Shown here: positions 7,990 to 16,640 of the stretch, piece by piece
Layout of the letters: each line of letters opens with the position of its first letter
Numbering within the stretch: position 1 is the first letter of the stretch
Assembly (NCBI GenBank): GCA_035652095.1
Contig: DASREM010000013.1
Span: forward strand, 248,001 to 312,000
Direction: 5' to 3'
DNA length: 64,000 bases
Source: DASREM01 sp035652095
Lineage (GTDB): Bacteria > Acidobacteriota > Terriglobia > Terriglobales > Acidobacteriaceae
Notes under the pieces: generated by a model
Databases searched by the model: none
Seen by the model: the letters and a program-made list of their open reading frames with translations, nothing else
What the model was told of the DNA's origin: nothing
Made by a program: the position numbers and the translations under genes

Positions 7990-10140
7990 ATGCGCGCTCT
8001 GCTCGACAATCCAGCCTATTACATAAACCGCGAGGCCTCATGGCTCGAATTCAACCGGCGAGTGCTGGAGGAAGCCGAAGACGTCAATAATCCGCTGCTG
8101 GAACGGCTGAAGTTCTTGTCAATCAGCGCCAGCAACCTGGACGAGTTTTTTGAAGTAAGAGTTGCGGGGTTGGTGCAGCAGATCGAGGACGGCTACAGCG
8201 AAGGGGGGCCCGACGGACTCAACCTTCTGGACAAGCGCGACCTGGTATCGAAAGTCACACACGACTTCGTGGAGGACCAGTATCGTTGCTGGAACGAGCA
8301 ACTCAGGCCGCTGCTGACGGAGCAGGGCATTCGCGTGCTGGGTCTGCACGAGTTAGACGCGAAGGCCAAGGCTTTCGTGGACGACTACTGCGAGCGGGAA
8401 CTGGATCTGCTGCTGACCCCGGTTACAGTAGACCCGGCGCATCCTTTTCCGCGGGTCATCAATAAGGCGCTGTGCGTGGCTTTCCTGCTGCGGCGGAGAC
8501 GCCGCTCTTCGACAACTTACACTGGCGTGGTCACGGTGCCCCGGGCTTTGCCGCGACTGGTGCGGCTGCCCTCGGAGGGAACGACAGATTTCATATTCCT
8601 CGCCGACCTGGTGTCGTATCACGCATCGCGGATGTATCACGGCTACGACATCGTTTCCTCGGCTGCATTCCGGGTGACGCGGAACAGTAACCTGTACCTT
8701 GCTGAGGAAGAGTCCCGGAGCCTGCTGGAGTCGGTGCGCACGGAATTGCACAACCGCCGCAAGGGCGATGCGGTGCGCATGGAGATCGAGTCGGATGCGG
8801 ACCCGGAGATTGTGGAGCGGTTACGCACCAATTTCGAGATCGAACCGTGGCAAGTTTTTCCGGTGAATGGGCCGGTGAACCTGTCGCGTCTGTTCAATAT
8901 TTATGAACAGACGGAGCGGCCTGAGCTGAAGTTCAAGCCTTTCGCGCCGCGCGAGTTGCGCCTGACGGCGAAGTCGCAAGATCTTTTCGAGGAATTGCGG
9001 CGGCATGACGTGCTCTTGCACCATCCTTTCGATTCCTACGACGCAGTGGTGTCGTTCATCGAGGCGGCCGCCGAGGACCCGCGTGTGCTTTCCATCAAGC
9101 AAACGCTATATCGCACCAGCGAACACTCGCTGATTGTGCCGTCCTTGATTTCGGCGGCGGCGCGAAAAGAAGTGACCGCCGTGGTGGAGCTGAAGGCGCG
9201 GTTCGATGAAGCCTCGAACATCCGCTGGGCCCGTGACTTGGAAGACGCCGGAGTTCAAGTCTTCCATGGGCTGGTAGGCTTGAAGACACACTGCAAATTA
9301 TCGTTGCTCGTGCGACACGATTCCGACGGAGTCACCCGCCGTTACGCACACCTGGGTACCGGGAACTATAACGCGACTACAGCGAGGATTTATACCGATC
9401 TGAGCCTGTTGACGGCAGACCCCGAAATGACGGGAGCGGTTCACGATGTGTTCAGCTTTCTGACAGCGTATGCCGAACATCCGAACTATGATCCGTTGCT
9501 GGTTGCGCCGCTATCGCTGGCGGAGAAGATGCTGGAACTGGTGGAGCGGGAAACCGAGCATGCACGGCACGGCCGCCGGGCACACATCATTGCAAAGATG
9601 AACGCGTTGCTCGACAAAAACATGATTGCGGCGTTGTATCGCGCATCGCAGGCCGGGGTACAGATCGACCTGATCGTCCGCGGGATGTGCGCCTTGCGAC
9701 CGGGAGTCCGGGGAGTGAGTGACCGCATTCGGGTTCGAAGCATCGTGGGCAGGTTCCTGGAGCACAGCCGCATTTTCTACTTTGCAAATGGCGGCGAAGA
9801 TGAAGTCTTTATCGGCAGCGCCGACTGGATGCCGCGGAACCTGTATGAGCGGGTTGAAGTAGTTTTCCCGATCAAAAACCCGCTGTTACGGGAGCGGATC
9901 GTGCACGAGATCCTGGATGTTTATCTCGCCGACAACGTCAAGGCGCGATTGCTGCAGAAAGACGGCAAGTATTTGCGGGCGTGGAAAGCGCAAGGCAAGC
10001 GGAAACCCCCGTCCGGAAGCGCGGCTTTCAATGCCCAGGAATTTCTGATTGGCCTTGCGGAAGGCAAGCAGAGCATGGAGGTAATTCCGCCTCCGCAGCA
10101 GCGGCGAAGCAAGCGAATGAGCATGGGAAAGGAACGGTAA
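7990..10140 (+). CDS. ppk1: Polyphosphate kinase 1
   Basis: A 716-residue PPK1 that reversibly transfers the gamma phosphate of ATP to polyphosphate. The N-domain opens with YINREASWLEFNRRVLEEA (residues 11-29), and SASNLDEFFEVRVAGL follows. The two phospholipase-D-like catalytic domains are present: RYAHLGTGNYN, with His454 matching the autophosphorylated His of the E. coli enzyme (His435), and GRFLEHSRIFYF, with the second conserved His at 592. The length matches the usual 690-740. sixA follows 6 bases later, and ppx and a CHAD gene converge on it, so synthesis, hydrolysis and binding of polyphosphate are encoded together. Confidence 0.95.
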   Translation: MRALLDNPAYYINREASWLEFNRRVLEEAEDVNNPLLERLKFLSISASNLDEFFEVRVAGLVQQIEDGYSEGGPDGLNLLDKRDLVSKVTHDFVEDQYRCWNEQLRPLLTEQGIRVLGLHELDAKAKAFVDDYCERELDLLLTPVTVDPAHPFPRVINKALCVAFLLRRRRRSSTTYTGVVTVPRALPRLVRLPSEGTTDFIFLADLVSYHASRMYHGYDIVSSAAFRVTRNSNLYLAEEESRSLLESVRTELHNRRKGDAVRMEIESDADPEIVERLRTNFEIEPWQVFPVNGPVNLSRLFNIYEQTERPELKFKPFAPRELRLTAKSQDLFEELRRHDVLLHHPFDSYDAVVSFIEAAAEDPRVLSIKQTLYRTSEHSLIVPSLISAAARKEVTAVVELKARFDEASNIRWARDLEDAGVQVFHGLVGLKTHCKLSLLVRHDSDGVTRRYAHLGTGNYNATTARIYTDLSLLTADPEMTGAVHDVFSFLTAYAEHPNYDPLLVAPLSLAEKMLELVERETEHARHGRRAHIIAKMNALLDKNMIAALYRASQAGVQIDLIVRGMCALRPGVRGVSDRIRVRSIVGRFLEHSRIFYFANGGEDEVFIGSADWMPRNLYERVEVVFPIKNPLLRERIVHEILDVYLADNVKARLLQKDGKYLRAWKAQGKRKPPSGSAAFNAQEFLIGLAEGKQSMEVIPPPQQRRSKRMSMGKER

Positions 10141-10146
10141 AGCACG

Positions 10147-10677
10147 ATGGTGGTTTATTTTCTCCGCCACGCCAGCGCCGGCGAGCGGGTGAGCAATCCG
10201 AAGAAGGACGAGAAAAGGGCACTGGATAAGAACGGCATCGAGCAATGCGGTGAAGTTGGCCGGGCCTTGGCGGCTCTCGATGTCCACGTGGATGCAATCA
10301 TCTCCAGTCCGCTGAAACGAGCCACGCAAACTGCATCTCTGGTCGGCAATGAACTGAGCTACGAAGGGAAGTTGCAGTTGGAGGATGGGCTGAAGCCGTC
10401 AGCCGCTTATGCCGATTTTCGGAAGATGCTGGAGAAATATTCGAAACTGGAGAGCGTCATGGTGGTCGGGCACAATCCCAACTTGAGCGAGTTTCTGGGA
10501 CGTGCGATTAGCGAGCCAGGTGGACAGGCAAATACCGACTTGAAGAAAGGCGCTATCGCCAGGGTAGAGCTTTCCCGAACCTCAGGCGTGCTGCAATGGA
10601 TGTTCACACCGAAGATCGTGCGAACGGTTCAAGCGGCGGCCGCGGAAAGTTCACGTCCGAAAACCTCGCGAAAGTAG
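10147..10677 (+). CDS. sixA: SixA-type phosphohistidine phosphatase (histidine phosphatase superfamily)
   Basis: A 176-residue branch-2-like histidine phosphatase. The catalytic RH motif is at residues 7-8 (VYFLRHASAG) with the phosphate-accepting His8; a second active-site His lies in VVGHNPNLSEF (His109), and ISSPLKRATQTA carries the conserved Arg. In E. coli SixA dephosphorylates phosphohistidine on phosphotransfer proteins; here the place right after ppk1 suggests a link to phosphate metabolism, but the substrate is not known. The C-terminal 16 codons overlap the 3' end of the convergent ppx gene by 49 bases. Confidence 0.85.
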   Translation: MVVYFLRHASAGERVSNPKKDEKRALDKNGIEQCGEVGRALAALDVHVDAIISSPLKRATQTASLVGNELSYEGKLQLEDGLKPSAAYADFRKMLEKYSKLESVMVVGHNPNLSEFLGRAISEPGGQANTDLKKGAIARVELSRTSGVLQWMFTPKIVRTVQAAAAESSRPKTSRK

Positions 10678-12155
10678 TTCTTTTCCTTCTCTACTGCCCA
10701 AAGTTCCAGATCGACGCTGGCCCGCCGCTTGGCGACGAGCGTGAGTTGCACCTGGCCATCGTGAAGGCGGATTTTTGCGTCGCGCACGGCATTGCCGCGG
10801 CCCAGGTTCAACGCCCTGGCCAGGCGGAGCAGCAAGGAGGCGCGGCGCACCTGTTCCCGATCACCGGGGCTCAAAACCTTCATGGCCGCGTCGCCTGGAG
10901 CGGGGACGGACTTTCCCAAATAACGCGCGATCGCCGCGATAATGCGGCGCTGGGCCGGAGTGTATCCCAGGATTTCCGAGTTGGAGATGATGTAGTAGGT
11001 ATGGCGATGCCTGCCGTTTCGGTTCACGTAGTCTCCGACCTCGTAAAGCATGGCAGCCGCGCCGAGCCACTCTCGATATTCAGCCGGCAGACCATGCAAA
11101 GGCTTCAAGGCGGAGAACAGAAGCATGGCGGATTCGCGCACTGCCTGCGCGTGGGCGATATCAACGTGGTAATGGCGGACTGCTTCGCGAATGGAGTCCG
11201 CGCGCTCAGAGGCAATCTGTTTGCCTGACCTGGTGCTGCGATCGTATTCCGCCGCCATTTGGGCGAGCAACCCATCACGAAGGCCGAGCGGCGAATAGCG
11301 GAAACCGTTCAGCGAACAGCGTTCCAGGATTTCTGAATACACCATGGCGCCGGCGACGATGATTTCGGCGCGCCGGGGACCGACTCCCGGCAGCTTGCGC
11401 CGTTCGGCGATGGGCAAGCGGGAGAGTGTTCGGGCAAGGCGGGTCATTTGCGCTCGCGATACCGCTGTGCTGCGTGATCCCTTGGTCTTATAGAGTCCGT
11501 GAGAGGCCCCGGCCAGGGAGGCGGCCGTGCCGGAGGTGGCAAGAACGACCTTGGGGCGCGCGCGCACCACCCGGTCTTCGATCCTGCGGATTTCGCGTTC
11601 GACAAAGCTGCGCAGCCGCAGCAGTTCGGATTTGCGCGGAGGATCATGCTGCAAGAATTCGTTGGTGAGGCGCACGGCGCCGAGCGGGAGACTCACCGTG
11701 TCTTTGATATGACCCTGGTTGGAGACGGTCAACTCGCAACTGCCGCCGCCCAAGTCAATCATCAGGACCGTGCTGTTGACGTGGAACGACGAGATCAATC
11801 CCAGGTGGATGAGGCGGGCTTCTTCCAACCCGGAAATGATCTCGACTGTCCACCCGGTGGTCGAACGGACCCACTCCAGGAATGCTTTGGAGTTGCGCGC
11901 GTCGCGCAAGGCGCTGGTTCCTACCACACGTACGAGGTCACAACCTTCCTTCTGGACGGACCGGTGAAACCGGCGCAAAACTTTGACCGTGTCGGCCATG
12001 GCTTCCGGGGACAGGATTCCGGAGCGAAATACGGATTCACCCAGGCGGGTGACCTCGCGGTCTTCGTGAATCTGTGTGAGGCGGCCACGAGTCAGCCGCG
12101 AAATTTTGAGGCGAACGGAATTCGATCCGATATCGACAGCCGCCAGAGTTGGCAT
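10629..12155 (-). CDS. ppx: Exopolyphosphatase / pppGpp phosphohydrolase family protein
   Basis: A 508-residue Ppx/GppA-family protein. The ASKHA ATPase-like fold is marked by AAVDIGSNSVRLKI (residues 5-18), the SGLEEAR catalytic-Glu loop (108-114) and MIDLGGGSCELT (132-143). The C-terminal third is an HD-like helical domain (GAAAMLYEVGDYVN, then RHRHTYYIISNSEI), as in long-form Ppx. It would release phosphate from the ends of polyphosphate or hydrolyse pppGpp; the neighbourhood (ppk1, sixA, CHAD, pst) favours the former. The protein starts at ATG 12155 with no strong ribosome site. It lies downstream of the CHAD gene on the same strand, 69 bases away. Confidence 0.9.
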   Translation of the reverse strand: MPTLAAVDIGSNSVRLKISRLTRGRLTQIHEDREVTRLGESVFRSGILSPEAMADTVKVLRRFHRSVQKEGCDLVRVVGTSALRDARNSKAFLEWVRSTTGWTVEIISGLEEARLIHLGLISSFHVNSTVLMIDLGGGSCELTVSNQGHIKDTVSLPLGAVRLTNEFLQHDPPRKSELLRLRSFVEREIRRIEDRVVRARPKVVLATSGTAASLAGASHGLYKTKGSRSTAVSRAQMTRLARTLSRLPIAERRKLPGVGPRRAEIIVAGAMVYSEILERCSLNGFRYSPLGLRDGLLAQMAAEYDRSTRSGKQIASERADSIREAVRHYHVDIAHAQAVRESAMLLFSALKPLHGLPAEYREWLGAAAMLYEVGDYVNRNGRHRHTYYIISNSEILGYTPAQRRIIAAIARYLGKSVPAPGDAAMKVLSPGDREQVRRASLLLRLARALNLGRGNAVRDAKIRLHDGQVQLTLVAKRRASVDLELWAVEKEKNYFREVFGRELSAAAA

Positions 12156-12224
12156 AAGGGCGGATCACAGTGTACAGCGAGATTTGCCGTGGACGGAGAA
12201 TCGGCGTGCTGCGATGGGCATCTC

Positions 12225-13055
12225 CTAGGCGATCGCGCTGCGCGCTTTCATAGGTCCAGATGGTCTTGAAGGCTTGCGTGTCTCAACCCGGGAAGAGAAC
12301 TGGGCCCTGGCACGACTCAGAACATCGACCGCCTGAAGAAATTTGTTCCTGGTGATGGCTCGCAGGGTGGAAAGTAATCCCGATTGCGGAGCGGATGCGA
12401 AGAACCTGCCGGCTTTCTCAGTGAGTTTCAGCCAGTCGTGCCAATCTCCGATGGCGTCCTGCACCTGCTTCAACTCAGCGGCAATTTCGCAGGCGCGCGG
12501 ATTTTCGGGACACAGTTCCGCCAGGTAGCGAACCCGTTTGCCGAGAATCCGGTATTGATGAAGGGTGGCTTCGGTAATGGGAGAAGGGTCGCGAGTGAGG
12601 TCTTCGAGTTGACGCAATGCCGGCCGCAGCGGATCGGCATCCGGGGGCAAACGTTTCGAAGCGCGCCCCAGTCGTTTGCCCAACTCTCGCAGTGCCTTGG
12701 CGTCGAAAGCAGAAGCGAGTCGTGTCTCGCGCTCCAGACGCTCAGCGCACAGAGCCTGGAGCAGTTCCGCCTTGCGAGCGCGGTCTTCCGGGATGCGAAG
12801 ATTTCGCAGGGTGGAGATCTGGACATCAAGATCGCGCAACTTGCCGGCTTTCTTGCGCAAGCGAGCCAACAGAGCGAGCAGCTTCTTGTCGTTGCCGGAA
12901 GGGTGGGGAGCCAACCCTTCGAGAAGAGCTTCGACGCGGCGGCTAAGGGTACGAAATTTGTGGACGTACTCAGGCTTCGGCTTCCCGGCAAGTTTCGTGA
13001 CTTGCCGACTCAACTTGCGAAACGCGAGCGCATTACGATCTCGAGGTTCGTTCAT
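12225..13055 (-). CDS. CHAD domain protein (polyphosphate-binding family)
   Basis: A 276-residue helical CHAD protein, with the conserved His and basic residues in both halves: YVHKFRTLSRRVEALLEG (first repeat) and LHQYRILGKRVRYLAEL (second repeat). It is strongly basic, with Lys/Arg along each helix. CHAD domains bind inorganic polyphosphate and target proteins to granules, and the position between ppx and pstC fits this. The start at ATG 13055 (MNEPRDRNA) is chosen because the upstream extension to 13181 crosses the Pho-box-like repeat and has hydrophobic, non-family sequence; ATG 13073 is also possible. It probably shares a divergent, phosphate-controlled promoter region with pstC. Confidence 0.85.
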   Translation of the reverse strand: MNEPRDRNALAFRKLSRQVTKLAGKPKPEYVHKFRTLSRRVEALLEGLAPHPSGNDKKLLALLARLRKKAGKLRDLDVQISTLRNLRIPEDRARKAELLQALCAERLERETRLASAFDAKALRELGKRLGRASKRLPPDADPLRPALRQLEDLTRDPSPITEATLHQYRILGKRVRYLAELCPENPRACEIAAELKQVQDAIGDWHDWLKLTEKAGRFFASAPQSGLLSTLRAITRNKFLQAVDVLSRARAQFSSRVETRKPSRPSGPMKARSAIA

Positions 13056-13145
13056 AGCTTGTCGCTGAAGCATCCAGAAAATACTCGCCGCGAGCCATCC
13101 TTGCAAGAGCAGCTTTGGGAAGACTGCCACCAGGCAAGGTGGCAT

Positions 13146-13163
13146 TTTAACACTCCTGTAACA
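13146..13163 (+). promoter_or_regulatory. Candidate Pho box between the CHAD gene and pstC
   Basis: The heptamers TTTAACA (13146-13152) and TGTAACA (13157-13163) repeat directly with an 11-bp period, the same geometry as upstream of pstS. The repeat ends 23 bases before the ATG at 13186, which would leave little room for a promoter; this is one reason the true pstC start may be ATG 13240. The site could also serve the divergent CHAD-ppx pair. Confidence 0.6.
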
Positions 13164-13185
13164 CGTTTCTGCTAGCGTCAAGCGG

Positions 13186-14211
13186 ATGGCTAACCAAGCA
13201 TTGGGAGCGCCTCAGCTTCCTGGTCCAAAGGTCACAAGAATGACAGTAGCGGAACGAGCGCAGTCATCCCCTCTGGCCGGAGCAGGGACCAGCCGAGTAG
13301 CCGACGCTCTATTCCAGGGCGCGATGCTGGCGTGCGGGTTATCTGTGCTTGCGTTGGTGGGGTTGATCATCTACGAGCTAGTCACCAAATCCAGCCTGTC
13401 CTGGCATGCTTTCGGATGGAAGTTCTTCTTCGCCAGCGACTGGGACCCGGTGAATGACGAGTACGGGGCGTTGCCCTTTGTTTTCGGGACGATCGTTTCT
13501 TCATTGGTAGCGTTGGCGCTTGCAGTTCCGCTGGCGGTCGGCGTAGCGATTTTTATCACCGAGATGTCGCCCCGCTGGCTGCGCGGGCCGCTGGCATTTA
13601 CCACGGAACTTCTGGCCGCCATCCCCAGTGTCATTTACGGATTGTGGGCGATATTCGTGCTGGTTCCGCTACTCCGGGCTTATGTGGAGCCTTTTCTGGG
13701 TCGCTATTTTGGATGGACAGGTCTGTTCGAAGGTACGCCTTACGGGATCGGCATGTTGGCTGCGGGAATTATCCTGGCAATTATGGTAGTGCCCATTATC
13801 TCCGCCATCACCCGCGAGGTGATGACGGCGGTTCCGCAACAACAACGCGAGGCGGTTTTGGCCCTGGGCGCGACCCGGTGGGAGATGGTCCGAACCGGAG
13901 TCTTGCGCAACGCCCGAGCCGGCATTCTGGGTGGAATCATACTCGGGCTGGGTCGCGCGCTGGGCGAAACCATGGCGGTCACGATGGTCATCGGCAATCG
14001 GGCGGAAATCGCGAAATCCCTGTTTGCGCCCGGTTATACCATGGCCAGCGTGATTGCGAACGAATTCAGCGAAGCCACTGGCGACACGTACCTGAGCGCA
14101 TTGGTGGAAGTAGGCCTGGCTTTGTTTCTGGTAACCATCATCGTGAACATTCTTGCCCAGGTGCTGGTGTGGAGCGTGACACGCGGTATGCCTGCCAGGA
14201 GCAGCACGTAA
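13186..14211 (+). CDS. pstC: Phosphate ABC transporter permease PstC
   Basis: A 341-residue inner-membrane permease with about six transmembrane segments after an extended cytoplasmic N-terminus. Family blocks include PFVFGTIVSSLVALALAVPL, FTTELLAAIPSVIYGLW, the EAA-type loop with QREAVLALGATRWEMVR that contacts PstB, and LGRALGETMAVTMVIGN. It pairs with PstA to form the phosphate channel. There is no ribosome site before ATG 13186; ATG 13240 (MTVAERAQ) has AAAGGT at the right distance and would put the Pho-box repeat at a normal promoter distance, so a start 18 codons downstream is quite possible. pstA begins in the very next base after its stop. Confidence 0.95.
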   Translation: MANQALGAPQLPGPKVTRMTVAERAQSSPLAGAGTSRVADALFQGAMLACGLSVLALVGLIIYELVTKSSLSWHAFGWKFFFASDWDPVNDEYGALPFVFGTIVSSLVALALAVPLAVGVAIFITEMSPRWLRGPLAFTTELLAAIPSVIYGLWAIFVLVPLLRAYVEPFLGRYFGWTGLFEGTPYGIGMLAAGIILAIMVVPIISAITREVMTAVPQQQREAVLALGATRWEMVRTGVLRNARAGILGGIILGLGRALGETMAVTMVIGNRAEIAKSLFAPGYTMASVIANEFSEATGDTYLSALVEVGLALFLVTIIVNILAQVLVWSVTRGMPARSST

Positions 14212-15090
14212 ATGTCAGCCGTCCTCCCCGAAATCGAGTTGAAACCGATCGGTCTAGGCCGGCGGCTTGCGAATGGCTTGATGACCGCCGCTGCCGCCGC
14301 GGCGGTGCTGATCGTGCTGTTGCCTTTGGGAGCGATTTTCGCCTACCTGTTGTACAAAGGCATTGGATCTCTCAACTGGTCCTTTCTGACGCAGACTCCC
14401 AAGCCTGTCGGAGAAGCTGGCGGCGGTATGGCGAATGCCATTGCTGGATCGGTCCTGATCCTCGGGATTGCCAGTTTGATCGGAGTGCCGGTTGGCATTG
14501 GGGCGGGAATTTATCTCGCGGAATATGGACGCGATCGGCTGGGGAATCTGATCCGCTTTACAGCAGATGTGCTGAACGGAGTGCCGTCGATCATCATCGG
14601 AATCGTGGCCTATGGGCTGGTGGTTCTGCGGCAAGGGCATTTTTCCGCGCTCGCAGGCGGCGCTGCGTTGGCCATCATGATGGTTCCGACGATTACCCGG
14701 ACCACCGAAGAGATGCTCCTGCTGGTGCCTTTAGGCGTGCGCGAGGCAGCGTATGGTCTGGGAGTTTCGCGCTGGCGGACAACATTGTCCATCACGTTGC
14801 GCACTGCGACCTCAGGTGTGATCACTGGCATCATGCTGGCCTTTGCCCGGATCGCCGGCGAAACAGCGCCCCTGCTGTTTACGGCGTTCGGAAACCAGTA
14901 CTGGAACTGGAACATCAATCAGCCGACGGCTGCTTTGCCTCTGCAAATCTTCACCTATGCAATTTCGCCATTTGACGAGTGGCATCGGCAAGCGTGGGCG
15001 GGGGCGCTGATCCTGATTGTCCTGATCGTGATATCGGTGAGCGCCGTGCGCTTGGCGGCCAATCGGGGAATGCTCAAGGGAGCGAACTAA
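14212..15090 (+). CDS. pstA: Phosphate ABC transporter permease PstA
   Basis: A 292-residue polytopic permease, second half of the phosphate channel. It shows VLNGVPSIIIGIVAYGLVV, the cytoplasmic coupling loop REAAYGLGVSRWRTTLSI and ARIAGETAPLLFTAFGNQY, all typical of PstA. Its ATG follows the pstC stop codon without any gap, and its own stop is three bases from pstB, so pstCAB are translated from one message. No odd feature. Confidence 0.95.
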   Translation: MSAVLPEIELKPIGLGRRLANGLMTAAAAAAVLIVLLPLGAIFAYLLYKGIGSLNWSFLTQTPKPVGEAGGGMANAIAGSVLILGIASLIGVPVGIGAGIYLAEYGRDRLGNLIRFTADVLNGVPSIIIGIVAYGLVVLRQGHFSALAGGAALAIMMVPTITRTTEEMLLLVPLGVREAAYGLGVSRWRTTLSITLRTATSGVITGIMLAFARIAGETAPLLFTAFGNQYWNWNINQPTAALPLQIFTYAISPFDEWHRQAWAGALILIVLIVISVSAVRLAANRGMLKGAN

Positions 15091-15093
15091 GTT

Positions 15094-15852
15094 ATGGGCG
15101 TCGGCATTCAAGTGGAGCATCTGAATGCATGGTTTGGAAAAACCCATGCATTGAAAGACATCAACATGAAAGTTGCTCCCAATCATGCCACGGCGGTGAT
15201 CGGGCCATCGGGATGTGGAAAGTCAACTTTCGTGCGCTGCCTGAACCGGATGCACGAGACGATCCCGGAAGCGCGCGCCGAAGGCAGAGTCACCATCGGA
15301 GACCTGGACGCTTACAACGGCACCCCAGCAGTGCAGGTGCGACGGCGGATCGGAATGGTGTTTCAGAAGCCGAACCCGTTCCCCACCATGTCGATTTACG
15401 ATAATGTAGCCGCCGGCTTGAGGCTGAATGGGTTTCGTGACCGCAAGCGGCTGGATGACATTGTAGAGAGGTCATTGAAGGCTTCGGCACTCTGGGATGA
15501 AGTGAAGGACATTGCCAAAAAGAAATCAGGAGCCAGCCTGTCCGGTGGACAGCAGCAGCGCTTGTGCATTGCGCGGGCCCTGGCAGTCGAACCGCAAGTC
15601 CTGCTGATGGATGAGCCCTGCTCGGCCCTGGACCCGATTTCCACGGGGAAGATCGAAGAACTGATCTTTCAATTAAAGGAAAGGTTTACCATTGTTATCG
15701 TGACGCACAACATGCAACAGGCGTCGCGAGTGGCGGAGTTTACCGGGTTTTTCCTGTTGGGAAGCCTGATCGAGTTCGACAAGACCGAAAAGATTTTTAC
15801 GAATCCGTCGGACAAGCGGACGGAAGACTACATCACAGGCAGGTTTGGATAA
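15094..15852 (+). CDS. pstB: Phosphate ABC transporter ATP-binding protein PstB
   Basis: A 252-residue ABC ATPase. Walker A is GPSGCGKST (residues 37-45), the Q-loop lies in GMVFQKPNPFPTMSIYDNVA, the signature is LSGGQQQR (149-156), Walker B is VLLMDEP (169-175), and IVTHNMQQASRVAEFT holds the switch His. FQKPNPFP and NMQQA are diagnostic of PstB. It powers phosphate import with PstS, PstC and PstA. Its TAA shares one base with the phoU ATG. Confidence 0.97.
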   Translation: MGVGIQVEHLNAWFGKTHALKDINMKVAPNHATAVIGPSGCGKSTFVRCLNRMHETIPEARAEGRVTIGDLDAYNGTPAVQVRRRIGMVFQKPNPFPTMSIYDNVAAGLRLNGFRDRKRLDDIVERSLKASALWDEVKDIAKKKSGASLSGGQQQRLCIARALAVEPQVLLMDEPCSALDPISTGKIEELIFQLKERFTIVIVTHNMQQASRVAEFTGFFLLGSLIEFDKTEKIFTNPSDKRTEDYITGRFG

Positions 15853-16547
15853 TGCGCACACGTTTCCAGCAAGGACTGGACGACTTACGACAGCGGCTGC
15901 TGCGAATGGGGGGACTGGCGGAGCAGGCCGTGGATCGCGCTTGCCAAGCCTACATCGAGCGCGATCTCGCGCGCTGCCACATGGTGCTGGAAGGCGAGTC
16001 GCAGATCAACGCGGCTGAGCGGGACATTGATGAGCAGGCTTTCGATCTGCTGGCCATGCAGCAACCCATGGCAGTGGACCTGCGCTTCATACTCGCGGTC
16101 ACCAAGATTAACTCCGACCTGGAGCGCGTAGGCGACCAGGCGGTCAACATCGCCGAGCGGGTGATGGATATGGTGGACCTGCCAAAGGTGGATCTGCCGG
16201 TGGATATTCCCCGCATGGCGGCGGCGGTTTCGGCGATGGTACGGCGATCGCTGGAATCGTTCATTGAAGGCAAGGCGGAACTGGCGCAGGCGGTCCTGGA
16301 AATGGATAACGTGGTGGACCGGATGCGCGACGAGGCGTTTATTTCGCTGGTGAAGACCATGAATGAACGACCTGAGGCCACGCGACAGGCACTGGATTCG
16401 CTGCTGGTTGCACGGAACCTGGAGCGGGTGGCAGACCATGCCACCAACATCGCAGAGGACGTGATCTTCTGGGTGCGAGGCGCCGATGTGCGCCATAACG
16501 CCCCGCAAGAGTCTACGTCTGTGTCTGAAGTGCGGGACATCCCTTAG
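15852..16547 (+). CDS. phoU: Phosphate signalling complex protein PhoU
   Basis: A 231-residue all-helical protein made of two PhoU repeats, each a three-helix bundle. The metal-binding acidic motifs are present: LERVGDQAVNIAERV in the first repeat and LERVADHATNIAEDV in the second. PhoU links transporter state to the Pho two-component system and keeps it repressed when phosphate is plentiful. It overlaps pstB by one base and is followed by a strong terminator, so it closes the pstCAB-phoU operon. No phoR or phoB homolog is in the window. Confidence 0.95.
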   Translation: MRTRFQQGLDDLRQRLLRMGGLAEQAVDRACQAYIERDLARCHMVLEGESQINAAERDIDEQAFDLLAMQQPMAVDLRFILAVTKINSDLERVGDQAVNIAERVMDMVDLPKVDLPVDIPRMAAAVSAMVRRSLESFIEGKAELAQAVLEMDNVVDRMRDEAFISLVKTMNERPEATRQALDSLLVARNLERVADHATNIAEDVIFWVRGADVRHNAPQESTSVSEVRDIP

Positions 16548-16571
16548 GCACGTAAGATGAGTTTGAACCGG

Positions 16572-16601
16572 CCGGTCAGGAAACTGACCGGTTTTCTTTT
16601 T
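16572..16601 (+). terminator. Rho-independent terminator after phoU
   Basis: A perfect 8-bp stem (ccggtcag / ctgaccgg) closed by a GAAA tetraloop and followed by ttttcttttt, 24 bases past the phoU stop. It argues that the next gene starts downstream of it. Confidence 0.9.
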
Positions 16602-16640
16602 GTGTCGGCCAATGCTCTAATGCTACGCAACGGAGGAACC

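Noticed and set aside
13644..14975. 443-codon frame overlapping pstC and pstA in another frame
   Set aside because: It covers two well-identified permease genes and has Arg/Gly/His-rich composition typical of an out-of-frame shadow.
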